Positions 1-9,983 of a DNA stretch of 64,000 bases are shown here, piece after piece (positions within the stretch are counted from its first letter, which is position 1; every line of letters begins with the position of its first letter). This stretch comes from Burkholderia sp. Ax-1724 (GTDB lineage Bacteria > Pseudomonadota > Gammaproteobacteria > Burkholderiales > Burkholderiaceae): assembly GCF_011752995.1 (NCBI RefSeq), contig NZ_VWWL01000003.1, positions 248,001 through 312,000 of the forward strand, given 5' to 3'. A model generated the notes under the pieces. That model worked only from the letters and a program-made list of their open reading frames with translations, was not told where the DNA came from and did no database searches. Made by a program: the position numbers and the translations under genes.

Positions 1-53
1 AACGTCTGACGAGACGCCGCGCGCACGTCGCGCCTCGACACGCGGCGCATGCG

Positions 54-917
54 TCAGTCGGCGAGGCCTTGCGCGTGAGCGTCGAGCCAGATCAGCGCGG
101 CCATGCGGCCGGTTTCACGATCGCGGCGATACGAATAGAAACGTTCGCGTTGCGTGACCGTGCAGAGATCGCCGCCGCTGATATGCGTGACGCCGAGGCC
201 TTGCAGACGCAGGCGCGCGAGTGCCGGCAGATCGGCGAGATATTTGCCGGGGTTCGCCGGATGCGCGACGAACGCATGCGCGGTGGCGTCGCGCTGCGCG
301 CCCTCGACGCCATCCATGAACGCGTCGCGCACGTCGGGGCCGACTTCGAATGCGTCCGGCCCGATCGACGGCCCGAGGCACGCATGCAGCGCGCCCGCTT
401 CCACGCCCGCGAGCGCCGCGACGCGCTGCGCGGTCTGCTCGACGATGCCGGCCGCGAGGCCGCGCCAGCCCGCATGCGCGGCGCCGACCGCGCGGCCCGC
501 TGCGTCGCACAGCAGCACCGGCATGCAATCGGCAACCAGCACGACGCAGACGGTGCCCGCGCGATCGGTGACGCTCGCGTCGGCGCGCGTCGGCGTGCCG
601 TCCGCGTGAGTCTGCGCGAGCACGTCCTCGGCGCGCACGATGCCGGCGCCGTGGATCTGTTCGAGCCACGCGGCTTCGCGAACGCCGGCAAGCGCGAGCA
701 GCCGCGCGCGATTGCTCGCGACCGCGGCCGGATCGTCACCGGATTTCATGCCGAGGTTGAGGCCGCCGGGCTGGTCCGCGCCATCCCGCCAGCGGCCGAA
801 TGGCGCGTCGCTCACGCCGCCGTTGCGGGTGGTGACGAGCGCGCGCACGCGCGGCGAGACGTTCCATGCGGGTTGCACGACATCGGCGAAATCCAGTTCC
901 GGCAAAGCTGCGTTCAT
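54..917 (-). CDS. pgeF: PgeF/YfiH-family purine nucleoside phosphorylase (laccase-domain protein)
   Basis: 287 residues, the usual length for the YfiH/PgeF family. These cytosolic zinc proteins were first called polyphenol oxidases; members are now credited with purine nucleoside phosphorolysis or adenosine deamination and with peptidoglycan editing. The metal ligands are visible: His89 (in LEQIHG), Cys131 (in VADCMPV) and His148 (in HAGWRG). The Cys-His spacing of 17 equals that of E. coli YfiH. The C-terminal GGDLCT...YSYRRD motif is also typical. The start ATG overlaps the rluD stop by four bases (ATGA), which indicates translational coupling in a two-gene rluD-pgeF transcript. The family is certain; the physiological substrate here is not. 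Confidence 0.93.
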   Translation of the reverse strand: MNAALPELDFADVVQPAWNVSPRVRALVTTRNGGVSDAPFGRWRDGADQPGGLNLGMKSGDDPAAVASNRARLLALAGVREAAWLEQIHGAGIVRAEDVLAQTHADGTPTRADASVTDRAGTVCVVLVADCMPVLLCDAAGRAVGAAHAGWRGLAAGIVEQTAQRVAALAGVEAGALHACLGPSIGPDAFEVGPDVRDAFMDGVEGAQRDATAHAFVAHPANPGKYLADLPALARLRLQGLGVTHISGGDLCTVTQRERFYSYRRDRETGRMAALIWLDAHAQGLAD

Positions 918-2233
918 GTGGGATCGTCCTCGTCGTGGGCCTCGTGGGCCTCGTTGGCGTCGTTGGCGTCGTTGGCGTCGTGATCTTCGGGGTCGGCGTC
1001 GCCGTCGTGATCTTCATCGTAATCGGCGTCGGCGGACGATGCGTCGTAGTCCTCATCCTCGTAGTACGCGTCGTCGAACTCGCCCGCGTCGTCGCGACCG
1101 AGGCCGAGCGCCTCGGACAGCGCCGCGATGTCGGCCGGCACCTCGGCGCGCCACTGCATCGAGCGGCCCGTCTTCGGATGAATCAGCCCGAGCCGCCATG
1201 CATGCAGCGCCTGGCGCGCGAAGCCGCCCGGCAGCGGCGTAACCGAACGCTTGCCGCGCGCGCGTCCATACACGGGGTCGCCGAGCAGCGGATGGCCGAC
1301 GTGCGCGCAATGCACGCGAATCTGGTGCGTGCGGCCGGTTTCGAGATCGCAGTGAATCGCCGTGACCGGCTGCCGCTGCCAGATCGCCGCGTCGACGCGG
1401 CGGAAATGCGTGCGCGCCGGCTTGCCGGCCGCGCCCGTCACCACGGCCATGCGCGTGCGCTCGCGCGGATCGCGGCCGATCGGCGCGTCGATCGTGCCGT
1501 CCTCGGGCATGTTGCCCCACACGAGCGCGAGATAGCGGCGCTTGACCGTGCGCGCCTGCAACTGGCGCACGAGGTCGGTCTGCGCCTCGAGCGTGCGCGC
1601 GACCACCATGAGCCCCGAGGTCTCCTTGTCGAGCCGGTGCACGATGCCCGCGCGCGGCAGGCCGGCCGCGGCTTCGCCATAGCGATGCAGCAGACCGTTG
1701 AGCACGGTGCCGCTCCAGTTGCCGGCGGCCGGATGCACGACCATGCCGGCCGGCTTGTTGATGACGACGAGCGTGTCGTCCTCGTAGACGATTTCGAGCG
1801 GCACCGGCTCGGGTGTGAAGGCGAGCTGCTCGGGCAGCAGGTCGGGCACGAGCTCGATCGTGGCGCCGAGCGGCACCGGCTGGCGAATCTTCGCCGGCTT
1901 GCCGTCGACGCGCACGCGCCCGGCTTCGATCCAGCTTTGCAGACGGCTGCGCGAAAATTCCGGAAACACTTTGGCGAGCACCTTGTCGAGCCGCTCGCCG
2001 GCCAGTTCGTCGGGCACCACAACCTGGCGCGGGCTTTCGTCGGCGATGCGGCCCGGCACCGGCGCCGCCGGGCTCGCGGCGGCTTCTTGCGAATGGCTTG
2101 CGGCGGGCGCGTCGACAGCAAAATCGTCGTCGAGCGAATCGACGCCCAACGCGTCGGCGGGGTCGGCGCTTACGCTATAATCTTCGTTGCTATTCCCGGC
2201 GCCTGCGGTGCCTGGAGTATTTGAGCGGGTCAT
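914..2233 (-). CDS. rluD: 23S rRNA pseudouridine synthase RluD-like, with acidic C-terminal tail
   Basis: 439 residues, longer than the roughly 326 of E. coli RluD, which makes pseudouridines 1911/1915/1917 in helix 69 of 23S rRNA. An S4 RNA-binding domain lies at about 75-130. The catalytic motif is HRLDKETSG with Asp202. The extra length is an N-terminal acidic/Ala-rich stretch of about 70 residues and a C-terminal tail from about 395 that is almost all Asp, Glu, Asn, Ala and His and is partly encoded by 9-bp repeats. The ATG at 2233 is only 38 bases from the divergent bamD start. A consensus -10 box for bamD lies inside its first 20 codons, so a downstream GTG start cannot be excluded. It overlaps pgeF by 4 bp. 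Confidence 0.92.
   Translation of the reverse strand: MTRSNTPGTAGAGNSNEDYSVSADPADALGVDSLDDDFAVDAPAASHSQEAAASPAAPVPGRIADESPRQVVVPDELAGERLDKVLAKVFPEFSRSRLQSWIEAGRVRVDGKPAKIRQPVPLGATIELVPDLLPEQLAFTPEPVPLEIVYEDDTLVVINKPAGMVVHPAAGNWSGTVLNGLLHRYGEAAAGLPRAGIVHRLDKETSGLMVVARTLEAQTDLVRQLQARTVKRRYLALVWGNMPEDGTIDAPIGRDPRERTRMAVVTGAAGKPARTHFRRVDAAIWQRQPVTAIHCDLETGRTHQIRVHCAHVGHPLLGDPVYGRARGKRSVTPLPGGFARQALHAWRLGLIHPKTGRSMQWRAEVPADIAALSEALGLGRDDAGEFDDAYYEDEDYDASSADADYDEDHDGDADPEDHDANDANDANEAHEAHDEDDPT
931..984 (-). repeat. Imperfect 9-bp tandem repeat in the rluD 3' end
   Basis: Six consecutive 9-base units with plus-strand consensus cgtcgttgg. Units 4 and 5 are identical, and the others differ by one to three bases. 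They encode part of the acidic DAN/EAH tail of RluD. Because the unit is three codons long, copy changes alter tail length without changing the frame. Confidence 0.7.
2153..2181 (+). promoter_or_regulatory. Probable sigma-70 promoter of bamD, inside the rluD 5' coding region
   Basis: A perfect TATAAT lies at 2176-2181, about 90 bases before the bamD ATG. No good -35 hexamer is present at 17 bases (GTCGGC at 2153-2158), so the assignment rests on the -10 and its position. It sits within the N-terminal codons annotated for the divergent rluD. Confidence 0.45.
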
Positions 2234-2271
2234 TGAGTCTGGGTCACCTGGACGTAAAGCTAGACTGGAAA

Positions 2272-3135
2272 ATGCGAGCCTTGAACACCATCACTGAAGC
2301 AGCGGCGCTCAATTTGGCGGCCATCAAGAAGGCGGCCCGGAAAGTGGCCGGATACGTTGCGTGCGCCGCGGCCGTCGTCGCTATTGCGGCTTGCCACGGC
2401 CTGCCGGAGAAGACCGACGAAACGGCAACGTGGAACAACAACAAATTATATACGGAGGCGAACGACGCCCTGACCGGCGGTGACTTCGGCAAGTGCGCGA
2501 AATACTTCGAAATGCTCGAGGGCCGCGACCCGTTCGGCCACTTCGCGCAGCAGGCGCAGATCAACGTCGCATACTGCAACTGGAAAGACAACGAAGACGC
2601 CGCCGCCGACCAGGCCATCGACCGCTTCATCCAGCTGCACCCGGATCACCCGGACATCGCCTACGCGTACTACCTGAAAGGCATGATCCACTTCAACGAC
2701 GACCTCGGTCTGTTCGGCCGCTTCTCGGGCCAGGACATGAGCGAGCGCGATCCGAAGTCGCTCCGCGAATCGTATGACGCGTTCAAGGTCGTGGTGGACC
2801 GGTTCCCGAACAGCAAGTACGCACCGGACGCGGCGCAACGCATGCGCTATATCGTGAACGCGCTGGCGTCGCACGAAGTCCACGCGGCGGACTACTACTA
2901 CCGTCGCGGCGCCTATGTCGCGGCAATCAACCGCGCGCAACTCGCGCTGCACGAATACAAGAACGCGCCGGCCATCGAAGACGCGCTGCACATCATGATG
3001 CTGTCGTACGAAAAGCTGAACCAGCCGCAACTGGCCGACGACACGCGCCGCGTGCTCGCGGGCACGTTCCCGGACAGCCCGTACATCACGGGCCACGCGC
3101 GGCCGGGCACGCAGAAGTCGTGGTGGCAGTTCTAA
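2272..3135 (+). CDS. bamD: Outer membrane assembly lipoprotein BamD (ComL)
   Basis: 287 residues. BamD is an essential periplasmic lipoprotein of the BAM complex that folds outer-membrane beta-barrels with BamA. The N-terminus has a positive stretch (KKAARK), a hydrophobic core and a lipobox IAAC with the lipidated Cys41. The rest is a TPR superhelix: the recurring [19 protein letters not shown] and [12 protein letters not shown] segments are characteristic. The ATG at 2272 was chosen over earlier in-frame starts because it gives a signal peptide of normal length. The gene is monocistronic and ends before a strong terminator shared with rlmD. Confidence 0.95.
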   Translation: MRALNTITEAAALNLAAIKKAARKVAGYVACAAAVVAIAACHGLPEKTDETATWNNNKLYTEANDALTGGDFGKCAKYFEMLEGRDPFGHFAQQAQINVAYCNWKDNEDAAADQAIDRFIQLHPDHPDIAYAYYLKGMIHFNDDLGLFGRFSGQDMSERDPKSLRESYDAFKVVVDRFPNSKYAPDAAQRMRYIVNALASHEVHAADYYYRRGAYVAAINRAQLALHEYKNAPAIEDALHIMMLSYEKLNQPQLADDTRRVLAGTFPDSPYITGHARPGTQKSWWQF

Positions 3136-3186
3136 GCTAACTTTGCTGAGCTTTGCCGCCCGCTGAATACATTCAGCCTCTGAAAT

Positions 3187-3222
3187 AAAAAACGCCACGA
3201 CCTGAAAGTCGTGGCGTTTTTT
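3187..3222. terminator. Bidirectional intrinsic terminator between bamD and rlmD
   Basis: An 11-bp GC-rich perfect stem (3191-3201 with 3208-3218), loop CTGAAA, flanked by an A-run on the left and a T-run on the right. It can therefore stop both bamD and the converging rlmD transcript. Confidence 0.9.
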
Positions 3223-3309
3223 ATGCCCGCGCATCCGCACGTCAACGTGTCTGCATGCGCACTGACACGCGACGCCCGCCGCCTGGCCGCGGGCGTCGCG
3301 CGCTCCCCC

Positions 3310-4740
3310 TCAATCCCGCTCGAACAACGCAATCGACTCCACGTGCGACGTGTGCGGGAACATGTTCACGACACCCGCCCCAACGAGCCGATAGCCGGCT
3401 TCGTGCACGAGCAGGCCCGCATCGCGCGCGAGCGTAGCCGGCGCGCACGACACGTAGACGATGCGCTTCGGCAGCGGTCCATTGCCGCTCTGCGCGATCT
3501 CCGCGAGCGCCTTCGCGACCGCGAGCGCGCCTTCGCGCGGCGGATCGAGCAGGAACTTGTCGAAGTGGCCGAGCGCGCGCAGGTCGTCGGCGGTCACTTC
3601 GAACAGATTGCGGCACGCAAACGACGTATGCCCCGCGACGCCGTTCAGCTCGGCGTTCGCGAGCGCGCGCCCGGTCAGCACCTCGCTGCCCTCGATACCG
3701 ACCACTTCCCGCGCAAGCCGCGCGAGCGGCAGCGTGAAGTTGCCGATTCCGCAGAACAGATCGAGCACGCGATCAGTGCGCGCCGGCGCGAGCAGGCGCA
3801 ACGCGCGGCTCACGAGCACGCGGTTGATCGCGTGATTGACCTGCGTGAAGTCGGTCGGCTTGAACGGCATGCGGATGCCGTATTCGGGCAGCGTGTAGTC
3901 GAGCTGCGCGTCGAGCGGATAGAGCGGCGTGACTGTGTCCGGGCCGCCCGGCTGAATCCAGAACTGCACCTTGTGCTCGTCGGCGAAATCGCGCAGCACC
4001 TGTTCGTCGGCGGCGGTGAGCGGTTCGAGGTTGCGCACGACGAGCGCCGTGACCGACGAGCCGACCGCGAGTTCGATCTGCGGCATGCGGTCGTAGATCG
4101 ACAGCTTGCGCACCATGAAGCGCAGCGGCATCAGCATGGCCGACACATGCCGCGGCAGCACCTCGCAGGTTTTCATGTCCGCGATATAGCTGCTCTTCTT
4201 CTCGTGAAAGCCGATGCGCATACCGCCCTTTTCCGGCAGATAACGCACGGCCAGACGCGCGCGATAGCGATAACCCCAAGACGGCCCGTGAATCGGCCGG
4301 AACACGGTTTCAGGGCGCAGCTTCGCGAGGCGCTGCAGGTTGTCTTCAAGCACGCGTTGCTTGACCGCGACCTGCGCGCGCACGTCGAGATGCTGCATCG
4401 AACAGCCGCCGCAAATGTCGAAGTGGCGGCATTGGGGCGTGGTGCGCATCGCGCTCTCGCGGAACACCTGCACGACTTCGGCCTGCTCGAATTTCGGCTT
4501 GCTGCGATGCGTCGTATAGCTAACGCGCTCGCCCGGCAACGCGCCTTCGACGAAGATCACCTTGCCTGGCGTGCCGTCTTCGCTGTCGGTGCGGCCCACG
4601 CCGCGCGCTTCCATATCGAGCGAAACGATTTCGATGACCGGCTCGTTGCCGGTAATGACGAGCGCCGGCGTCGGGGCCGGCGCCTTGGCATGCTTCGATG
4701 AGCGCCGCGGCGCGCGACGTTGGGGGGCAGTTCGGGACAC
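3310..4740 (-). CDS. rlmD: 23S rRNA (uracil-1939-C5)-methyltransferase RlmD
   Basis: SAM-dependent methyltransferase that makes m5U1939 in 23S rRNA. A TRAM-like N-terminal domain (about 35-95) is followed by the iron-sulfur cysteines C104, C110 and C113 (C-x5-C-x2-C), with a likely fourth in KTCEVLP. The SAM motif is [14 protein letters not shown], then LDPPREGA and the catalytic-Cys motif [11 protein letters not shown]. The GTG at 4740 was chosen because AGGAAG lies six bases upstream; it gives 476 residues. An in-frame ATG at 4836 would add 32 basic residues without a good ribosome site. The gene is last in the rpoS-exonuclease-rlmD direction, with a 194-base gap to its upstream neighbour. 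Confidence 0.93.
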   Translation of the reverse strand: MSRTAPQRRAPRRSSKHAKAPAPTPALVITGNEPVIEIVSLDMEARGVGRTDSEDGTPGKVIFVEGALPGERVSYTTHRSKPKFEQAEVVQVFRESAMRTTPQCRHFDICGGCSMQHLDVRAQVAVKQRVLEDNLQRLAKLRPETVFRPIHGPSWGYRYRARLAVRYLPEKGGMRIGFHEKKSSYIADMKTCEVLPRHVSAMLMPLRFMVRKLSIYDRMPQIELAVGSSVTALVVRNLEPLTAADEQVLRDFADEHKVQFWIQPGGPDTVTPLYPLDAQLDYTLPEYGIRMPFKPTDFTQVNHAINRVLVSRALRLLAPARTDRVLDLFCGIGNFTLPLARLAREVVGIEGSEVLTGRALANAELNGVAGHTSFACRNLFEVTADDLRALGHFDKFLLDPPREGALAVAKALAEIAQSGNGPLPKRIVYVSCAPATLARDAGLLVHEAGYRLVGAGVVNMFPHTSHVESIALFERD

Positions 4741-4934
4741 CTGCGACTTCCTGACAAACTGTGGGGAAAGGCGAGATTGTAGACGAAGCGCCGGGCTTGC
4801 CTGCGATCGTACGCGACTCGGCCGCGTGCGCCGCAAAGAGCCGAGGCCGAATTACCGCGGCAACCGGACCCGCACGTCTTCCTCCCAGCCGCAACACGCC
4901 GACTCGATGCGCCCACCCAACCGCGCGCGGCGGC

Positions 4935-5711
4935 TCACTGCTCGAACGCCGCCAGATACTCGGCCCACTGCGGCGCAGTTTCGAGCGCGAGCGCGTTCTT
5001 CACGAGATTGATCTCGTCAGCATACTCCGACGGCGAGAAGCCGCCGCGCATCAACTGGAAACGGCAATACAGCAGGTACGTGTTGACGACGTCGGTCTCA
5101 CAGTAGTTGCGGATTTCCTCGATGCGCCCTTCCTGGAACGCCTGCCACACCTGGCTGCCGTCCATGCCCATCTTGCCCGGAAAACCGCACATCTTCGCGA
5201 GCGCGTCGAGCGGCGCGTTGGCGCGTGCCTGGTACATCGCCAGCACGTCCATCAGATCGGTATGGCGCGCGTGGTAGCGGCTGAGGTAGTTGTTCCACTT
5301 GAACTCGCGGTCGTCCTCGCCGACGTCCCAGAAGCGGTACGCGGGAATGCCGTTGACGAGCGCGCGATAGTTGAGCACCGGCAGATCGAAGCCGCCGCCG
5401 TTCCACGACACGAGTTGCGGCGTGTACTTCTCGATCACGCGATAGAACGACTGCACGAGCGTTGCCTCGCCGTCCTCGGGCGTGCCGAGCGAGCGCACGC
5501 GAAAGCCGTTGCTGTCGCGGAACACGCAGGAAATCGCCGCGACCCGTTGCAGATGATGCGGCAGGAAATCGCTGCCGGTTTTTTCGCGACGCGCGGCGAA
5601 CGCGTGCTCGGCGACTTCGGCGTCGCTCATCGAGGCGGGTAAATCTTCGAGACGGCGGATGCCGGCGACATCGGGAATCGTCTCGATGTCGAAAACAAGA
5701 ATCGGTGTCAT
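4935..5711 (-). CDS. PolB-like 3'-5' exonuclease
   Basis: 258 residues of the DEDDy exonuclease superfamily, related to the proofreading domain of family B DNA polymerases but free-standing. All three exo motifs are intact: Exo I FDIET (Asp8, Glu10), Exo II SWNGGGFDLPVL and Exo III YCETDVVNT. It should therefore be a catalytically competent 3'-5' nuclease, though the substrate in the cell is unknown. The ATG at 5711 starts the family's usual MTPILVFDIET; an earlier start would lie inside rpoS. It begins only four bases after the rpoS stop, so it is probably cotranscribed with rpoS. Confidence 0.88.
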   Translation of the reverse strand: MTPILVFDIETIPDVAGIRRLEDLPASMSDAEVAEHAFAARREKTGSDFLPHHLQRVAAISCVFRDSNGFRVRSLGTPEDGEATLVQSFYRVIEKYTPQLVSWNGGGFDLPVLNYRALVNGIPAYRFWDVGEDDREFKWNNYLSRYHARHTDLMDVLAMYQARANAPLDALAKMCGFPGKMGMDGSQVWQAFQEGRIEEIRNYCETDVVNTYLLYCRFQLMRGGFSPSEYADEINLVKNALALETAPQWAEYLAAFEQ

Positions 5712-5715
5712 CAGA

Positions 5716-6783
5716 TTACAGAACGGCGTCCTTGCGGACACCGTTGGAGGCGAAGAAGCGCTTCAGACGCACCAGCGCTTCCTGTTGGATCTGGCGCACA
5801 CGCTCGCGCGTGAGGCCCATTTCGTCGGCCAGCTCTTCGAGCGTGGCGGGTTCAATGTGATTGAGGCCGAAGCGCCGTTCGATCACATGGCGGTGCTTGT
5901 CCGACAGACGCGCGAGCCACGCGCGCGTCAGCGTTTCGAGCTCGCGATGCTGCACCTCCGCATCGGGCGACTGGCTTTGATCGTCGGACAGCAGATCGAG
6001 CAGGCTGCTCGCCGGATCGAGATCGAGCGGTGCATCGAGCGAGGCCGTGTGCTCGTTCAGCGCGAGGATGTCGGTCACTTCGTCGCTGGTTTTGCCGGTC
6101 AGGTAGGCGATGTCGTCGATGCTGGCGTCGCGACGCTCGGCGGCCTCGCCGGAATTCATCGAATTCTTCTCGAGATGGCGCTTCGCGCGCAGCACCTGGT
6201 TGAGCTCACGAATCACGTGCACCGGTAATCGCACCGTGCGCGCCTGGTTCATGATCGCGCGCTCGATGCTCTGGCGAATCCACCACGTCGCGTAAGTCGA
6301 GAAGCGGAAGCCGCGCGTCGGATCGAATTTCTCGATCGCGTGCATGAGGCCGAGGTTGCCCTCTTCGATCAGATCGAGCAGCGGCACGCCGCGATTCAGA
6401 TAACCCTTGGCAATGCTGACGACGAGCCGCAGATTGCGCTCGATCATCACCTGGCGCGCCTCGAATTCGCCGGCCTTGGCAAGACGCGAATATTTCTGCT
6501 CTTCCTCGACGGTGAGCAGCGGCTTCACGCTGATGCGGTTCAGATAGTGCTGGATCGTGTCGGCCGTCAGCTCGGCCTGCAGCAGGGCGCGGAAATCGTC
6601 GGCGTCGGGTGCCGCGCCGCTCGAGCCTTCGCGTGTGTCGGCGGTTTCGTTCTCGTCGAGATCGCGCTCTTCGACGATCTCTTCTTCCACTTCCGAAGCG
6701 CCGCTTTCGTCCGCTGCGGCGGACGTGGCTTTGCTGATCTTCTCAGACTCGGCTTGCGGCGGGCGGCGCTTCGATTTCGGCAT
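5716..6783 (-). CDS. rpoS: RNA polymerase sigma factor RpoS (sigma-38)
   Basis: 355 residues; stationary-phase and general stress sigma factor. After an acidic N-terminus of about 65 residues come region 1.2 (DTIQHYLNRIS), region 2 (RNLRLVVSIAKGY, IEEGNLGLMHAIEKFDPTRGFRFSTYA, WWIRQSIERA), region 3 with VRLPVH, and region 4 (LSDKHRHVIERRFGLN, LTRERVRQIQQEAL). The N-terminal extension of Ala, Glu and Asp is longer than in enteric RpoS. The position downstream of nlpD is conserved across beta- and gammaproteobacteria, where the main rpoS promoter often lies inside nlpD. That was not tested here. Confidence 0.96.
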   Translation of the reverse strand: MPKSKRRPPQAESEKISKATSAAADESGASEVEEEIVEERDLDENETADTREGSSGAAPDADDFRALLQAELTADTIQHYLNRISVKPLLTVEEEQKYSRLAKAGEFEARQVMIERNLRLVVSIAKGYLNRGVPLLDLIEEGNLGLMHAIEKFDPTRGFRFSTYATWWIRQSIERAIMNQARTVRLPVHVIRELNQVLRAKRHLEKNSMNSGEAAERRDASIDDIAYLTGKTSDEVTDILALNEHTASLDAPLDLDPASSLLDLLSDDQSQSPDAEVQHRELETLTRAWLARLSDKHRHVIERRFGLNHIEPATLEELADEMGLTRERVRQIQQEALVRLKRFFASNGVRKDAVL

Positions 6784-6794
6784 GGTCGTATCGC

Positions 6795-7748
6795 TTATTG
6801 CGGCGGCAAATACTTCAGTGGGTCGACAGGTTTGCCCTGCCGGCGAACTTCGAAATGCAACATCACGCGGTCGGAATCGCTATTGCCCATCTCAGCGATC
6901 TTCTGCCCTTTCGTCACCGCGTCCCCCTCTTTTACCATCAAAGCGCGGTTGTGTGCATACGCGGTGAGATAAGTTGCATCATGCTTGATGATAATGAGAT
7001 TGCCGTAACCACGCAGCCCATTTCCGGCATAGACGACACGGCCGTCCGCCGACGCTTTCACCGGCTCGCCCGCCGTGCCGCCGATATTGACGCCCTTGTT
7101 GGTCGAGTCGTTGAACGTGTTGAGCAGCGGACCGCGCACCGGCCATGCGAACGCGACGTTACCCGCGGCAGCGCTGCCCGTGTCGGGTGCCGCAGCCGGA
7201 TTGGCCGGCACCGTTGCGCCATTCGTGCTCGCGCCGCCGGTCGCCGCGCCGTAGAGCGGCGGCATCGCGGCGCCGACCGCGGCCGGCGCGTTGTTGTTGA
7301 GCGGCTCGCTCTGCACCGCACCCGTGCCGCCGATCGGCGCGGTCGCCACACCCGGTGTCATGGCCGCGGCATTCGCACCCGGCGGCACGACGCGCAGCAA
7401 CTGGTCGACCTCGATCTGATTCGGATTGGTCAAATTATTCCACGCCGAAATATCGCGGTAATTCTGGCCGTTTTCGAGCGCGATCCGGTATAGCGTGTCG
7501 CCCGGCTTCACGCGATAGTAGCCAGGCGGCGGCGGACCGAGCGGCACGGCCGGCTGCGACGCCGCGCCCGGCGCCGTGGCGAGCACGCCGCCGCCGGAGC
7601 GGTCGACGACGGGCGCCTGGTCGAGCCGCGAGGCGCAGGCCGTCATCAACAGGGACAAGGCGAGCACGCACACGCTGCGCTGGGTGACGGTCAGGGGGGA
7701 ATTCGGGGTGGTTCTCTGCATCGCGCGCAACATACTCATCGGTGTCAA
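6795..7748 (-). CDS. nlpD: NlpD-like lipoprotein (LysM plus degenerate M23 domain)
   Basis: 317 residues. A lipoprotein signal ends at TACAS. A LysM peptidoglycan-binding domain ([15 protein letters not shown]) and an Ala-rich linker precede a C-terminal LytM/M23 domain. The catalytic M23 residues are not conserved: the HxxxD position reads NKGVNIGG and the HxH reads HFE. It should therefore act as an amidase activator, as E. coli NlpD does for AmiC, rather than as a hydrolase. The start is uncertain. TTG at 7748 overlaps the pcm stop by four bases with GGAG upstream; ATGs lie at 7739 and 7733. It sits between pcm and rpoS in one operon. Confidence 0.92.
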   Translation of the reverse strand: MTPMSMLRAMQRTTPNSPLTVTQRSVCVLALSLLMTACASRLDQAPVVDRSGGGVLATAPGAASQPAVPLGPPPPGYYRVKPGDTLYRIALENGQNYRDISAWNNLTNPNQIEVDQLLRVVPPGANAAAMTPGVATAPIGGTGAVQSEPLNNNAPAAVGAAMPPLYGAATGGASTNGATVPANPAAAPDTGSAAAGNVAFAWPVRGPLLNTFNDSTNKGVNIGGTAGEPVKASADGRVVYAGNGLRGYGNLIIIKHDATYLTAYAHNRALMVKEGDAVTKGQKIAEMGNSDSDRVMLHFEVRRQGKPVDPLKYLPPQ

Positions 7749-9061
7749 ATCACTCCGGATTTTAAGGGTACAAAGAAAACGCGATCAAGCCGCGACTCGC
7801 GCCATTGCGCGGGCCCGAGGCGCTCGACCAGCGTCAGCACCTGGCTTTGCCCTTCCTGCGAACCGACCGGCGCCACCAGGCGCCCGCCGATTGCAAGCTG
7901 TTCGAGCAGCGCCTGCGGCACATCGAGCCCTGCCGCCGCGATCACGATCGCGTCGAACGGCGCCGCCGACGGCAACCCGAGCCGCCCGTCGCCGTAATGC
8001 AGCCGGATATTCGGAATGCGCAGCGGACGCAGATTCGTCTTCGCGCGTTCGGACAACGGCTTGATGCGTTCGATCGAGTAAACCTCGCGCGCGGCCTGGC
8101 TCAGCACGGCCGCCTGATAGCCGCAACCGGTGCCGATTTCGAGCACGGTGTTCAGCGCGCGCCCGGCCGCGGCCAGTTCGATCATGCGCGCGACCACCGA
8201 GGGCTTCGAGATGGTCTGGTGATGGCCGATCGGTAACGCCGCATCTTCGTAGGCCTGGGCCGCGAGACCCGGATCGACGAACAGGTGGCGCGGCACCGCC
8301 GCCATCGCATTCAGTACGCGCTGATCGGTCACGCCGTTGGCACGCAGGCGTTCGACCATGCGCTCGCGAACCCGTTCCGAGGTCAACGCCAATGCGTTGT
8401 TCTGCGCGCCGCTGCTTGCACCACCGAACGCACCGCCGAATGTTCCGCTCATGGCGCTGCCCGGCGCGGCGTTCGGCACGTTGCCGCGCTCGCTCGCGCG
8501 CGGCGCCGGTTTCGCGGCTTGCTGCTGCGGCTGAAGAGGCGCTGGCGTCGCGCGCGCACCGTGGCCAGTCGCCTGCAGCGACGTCTTGACCGGCACGGCC
8601 TGCGCCGCCTGCACGCCCCGCGGCTTCACAGCCTGCTTTACAGCCTGTTTGGGCGACGGCCTTGCTTGCGCACCGGCCGACGCATTCGTCAACGGGTTCG
8701 CCGTGGTTCTCGCGAGCGGCGCGGCCTGCGGTTTCGGCGGCGTCGCCCCCATCGCCCCCATCGCACCTATTGCACCATTTCCCGCCACGGACGCGCCCGA
8801 CGTAACGCCTTGCGTCTTCGCCTGGGGAATCACCTGAGGCCGCGCCGGCGACGCTGTCTGCGTAACCGTCGCCGCCCTCGCCTGCGCGCGTGCCGCCGAG
8901 CCGCCCTGCGCCGGTTTCGCCGACTGCTGCCGCGTGTTCAGCGCCGCGCTGGCGGCGATCGCCGCCGCGCGCATTTCACCGGGACGTCCTTCGGGACGGC
9001 GCGGCTCGCGCACCAGGTCCTCGAGGCCGAGCGGAAAACGCCTCGCGCGCTCGCTGGTCAT
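7745..9061 (-). CDS. pcm: Protein-L-isoaspartate O-methyltransferase with long low-complexity N-terminus
   Basis: 438 residues, about twice the length of E. coli Pcm (208). The methyltransferase occupies about 230-438, with the family motif PRHLFVDP, the SAM site [14 protein letters not shown] and GGRLVAPVG. It repairs isoaspartyl damage in proteins. Residues 1-225 are rich in Ala, Gln, Pro, Lys and Thr with no recognisable domain. The ATG at 9061 overlaps the surE stop (ATGA), which supports the long form as translated; an internal start near the catalytic domain could also be used. It is second in the surE-pcm-nlpD-rpoS operon. Confidence 0.93.
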   Translation of the reverse strand: MTSERARRFPLGLEDLVREPRRPEGRPGEMRAAAIAASAALNTRQQSAKPAQGGSAARAQARAATVTQTASPARPQVIPQAKTQGVTSGASVAGNGAIGAMGAMGATPPKPQAAPLARTTANPLTNASAGAQARPSPKQAVKQAVKPRGVQAAQAVPVKTSLQATGHGARATPAPLQPQQQAAKPAPRASERGNVPNAAPGSAMSGTFGGAFGGASSGAQNNALALTSERVRERMVERLRANGVTDQRVLNAMAAVPRHLFVDPGLAAQAYEDAALPIGHHQTISKPSVVARMIELAAAGRALNTVLEIGTGCGYQAAVLSQAAREVYSIERIKPLSERAKTNLRPLRIPNIRLHYGDGRLGLPSAAPFDAIVIAAAGLDVPQALLEQLAIGGRLVAPVGSQEGQSQVLTLVERLGPAQWRESRLDRVFFVPLKSGVI

Positions 9062-9816
9062 GAAGCGCCGCTGCCGTCGCGCAGCCAGTCGCGCGCCGTG
9101 GACAGCATTTGCGTGTAGGTCAGATCGAGCTGCAGCGGCGTGATCGACACGGCGCCGTTGGCGACCGCGTGAAAATCGGTGCCTTCGCTCGCGTCGCGCG
9201 CGCTGCCCGATGGGCCGATCCAGTAGATCGGCTCGCCGCGCGGGTTGGTCTCGCGGATCACCGGCTGCGACGGATGCCGCTTGCCGAGCCGCGTGATCTG
9301 CCAGCCACGCAGTTCTTCGTACGGCAAGTTAGGAATGTTGACGTTCAGCAGCGGATGCCCCGGCAACGGCCGCTCGAGATAATGCGCGACGATTTCGGCG
9401 GCGACGCGGGCCGCATCGTCGAGATGCGCCCAGTCTTTGTCGACAAGCGAAAACGCGATGGCCGGCACGCCGAACATGATGCCCTCGGTGGCCGCCGCGA
9501 CGGTGCCCGAGTACAGTGTGTCGTCACCCATGTTCTGGCCGTTGTTGATGCCCGATACGACGAGGTCCGGCTTGTGGTCGAGCATGCCCGTCAGCGCAAT
9601 GTGCACCGAGTCGGTCGGCGTACCGTTCACGTAGTAGAAACCGTTGGCGGAGCGCAGAACCGACAGCGGCCGCCACAGCGTCAGGGAATTCGACGCGGCG
9701 CTGCAGTTCTGTTCGGGAGCCATGACGGTGACGTCCGCGATCGGCTTGAGCGCTTCGTAGAGCGCGGCCAGGCCCGGCGCCAGATAACCGTCGTCGTTGC
9801 TGAGTAGGATTCGCAT
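9058..9816 (-). CDS. surE: 5'/3'-nucleotidase SurE
   Basis: 252 residues; metal-dependent phosphatase acting on nucleoside monophosphates in stationary phase. The N-terminal [10 protein letters not shown] carries the metal-binding Asp pair, and [21 protein letters not shown] and [11 protein letters not shown] are the other family motifs. The ATG at 9816 starts [10 protein letters not shown] exactly as in the family. It is first in the surE-pcm-nlpD-rpoS operon and divergent from the oxidoreductase at 9984; the 167-base gap between them must hold both promoters. Confidence 0.95.
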   Translation of the reverse strand: MRILLSNDDGYLAPGLAALYEALKPIADVTVMAPEQNCSAASNSLTLWRPLSVLRSANGFYYVNGTPTDSVHIALTGMLDHKPDLVVSGINNGQNMGDDTLYSGTVAAATEGIMFGVPAIAFSLVDKDWAHLDDAARVAAEIVAHYLERPLPGHPLLNVNIPNLPYEELRGWQITRLGKRHPSQPVIRETNPRGEPIYWIGPSGSARDASEGTDFHAVANGAVSITPLQLDLTYTQMLSTARDWLRDGSGAS

Positions 9817-9983
9817 GCGGCGATTGTAACCGAGGAAAGATGGCACGCGAGCGACATGACCGGCGCGCTTGCGTGGCAAGCGAAACGCGCCGGCCTTGCG
9901 CACTGCCCGGCAATAAATCGCACGGTCGTGCGAATTGTTTTACACTCAAAATCGTTGCGAACCCTAACCGAGATGGAGACACG

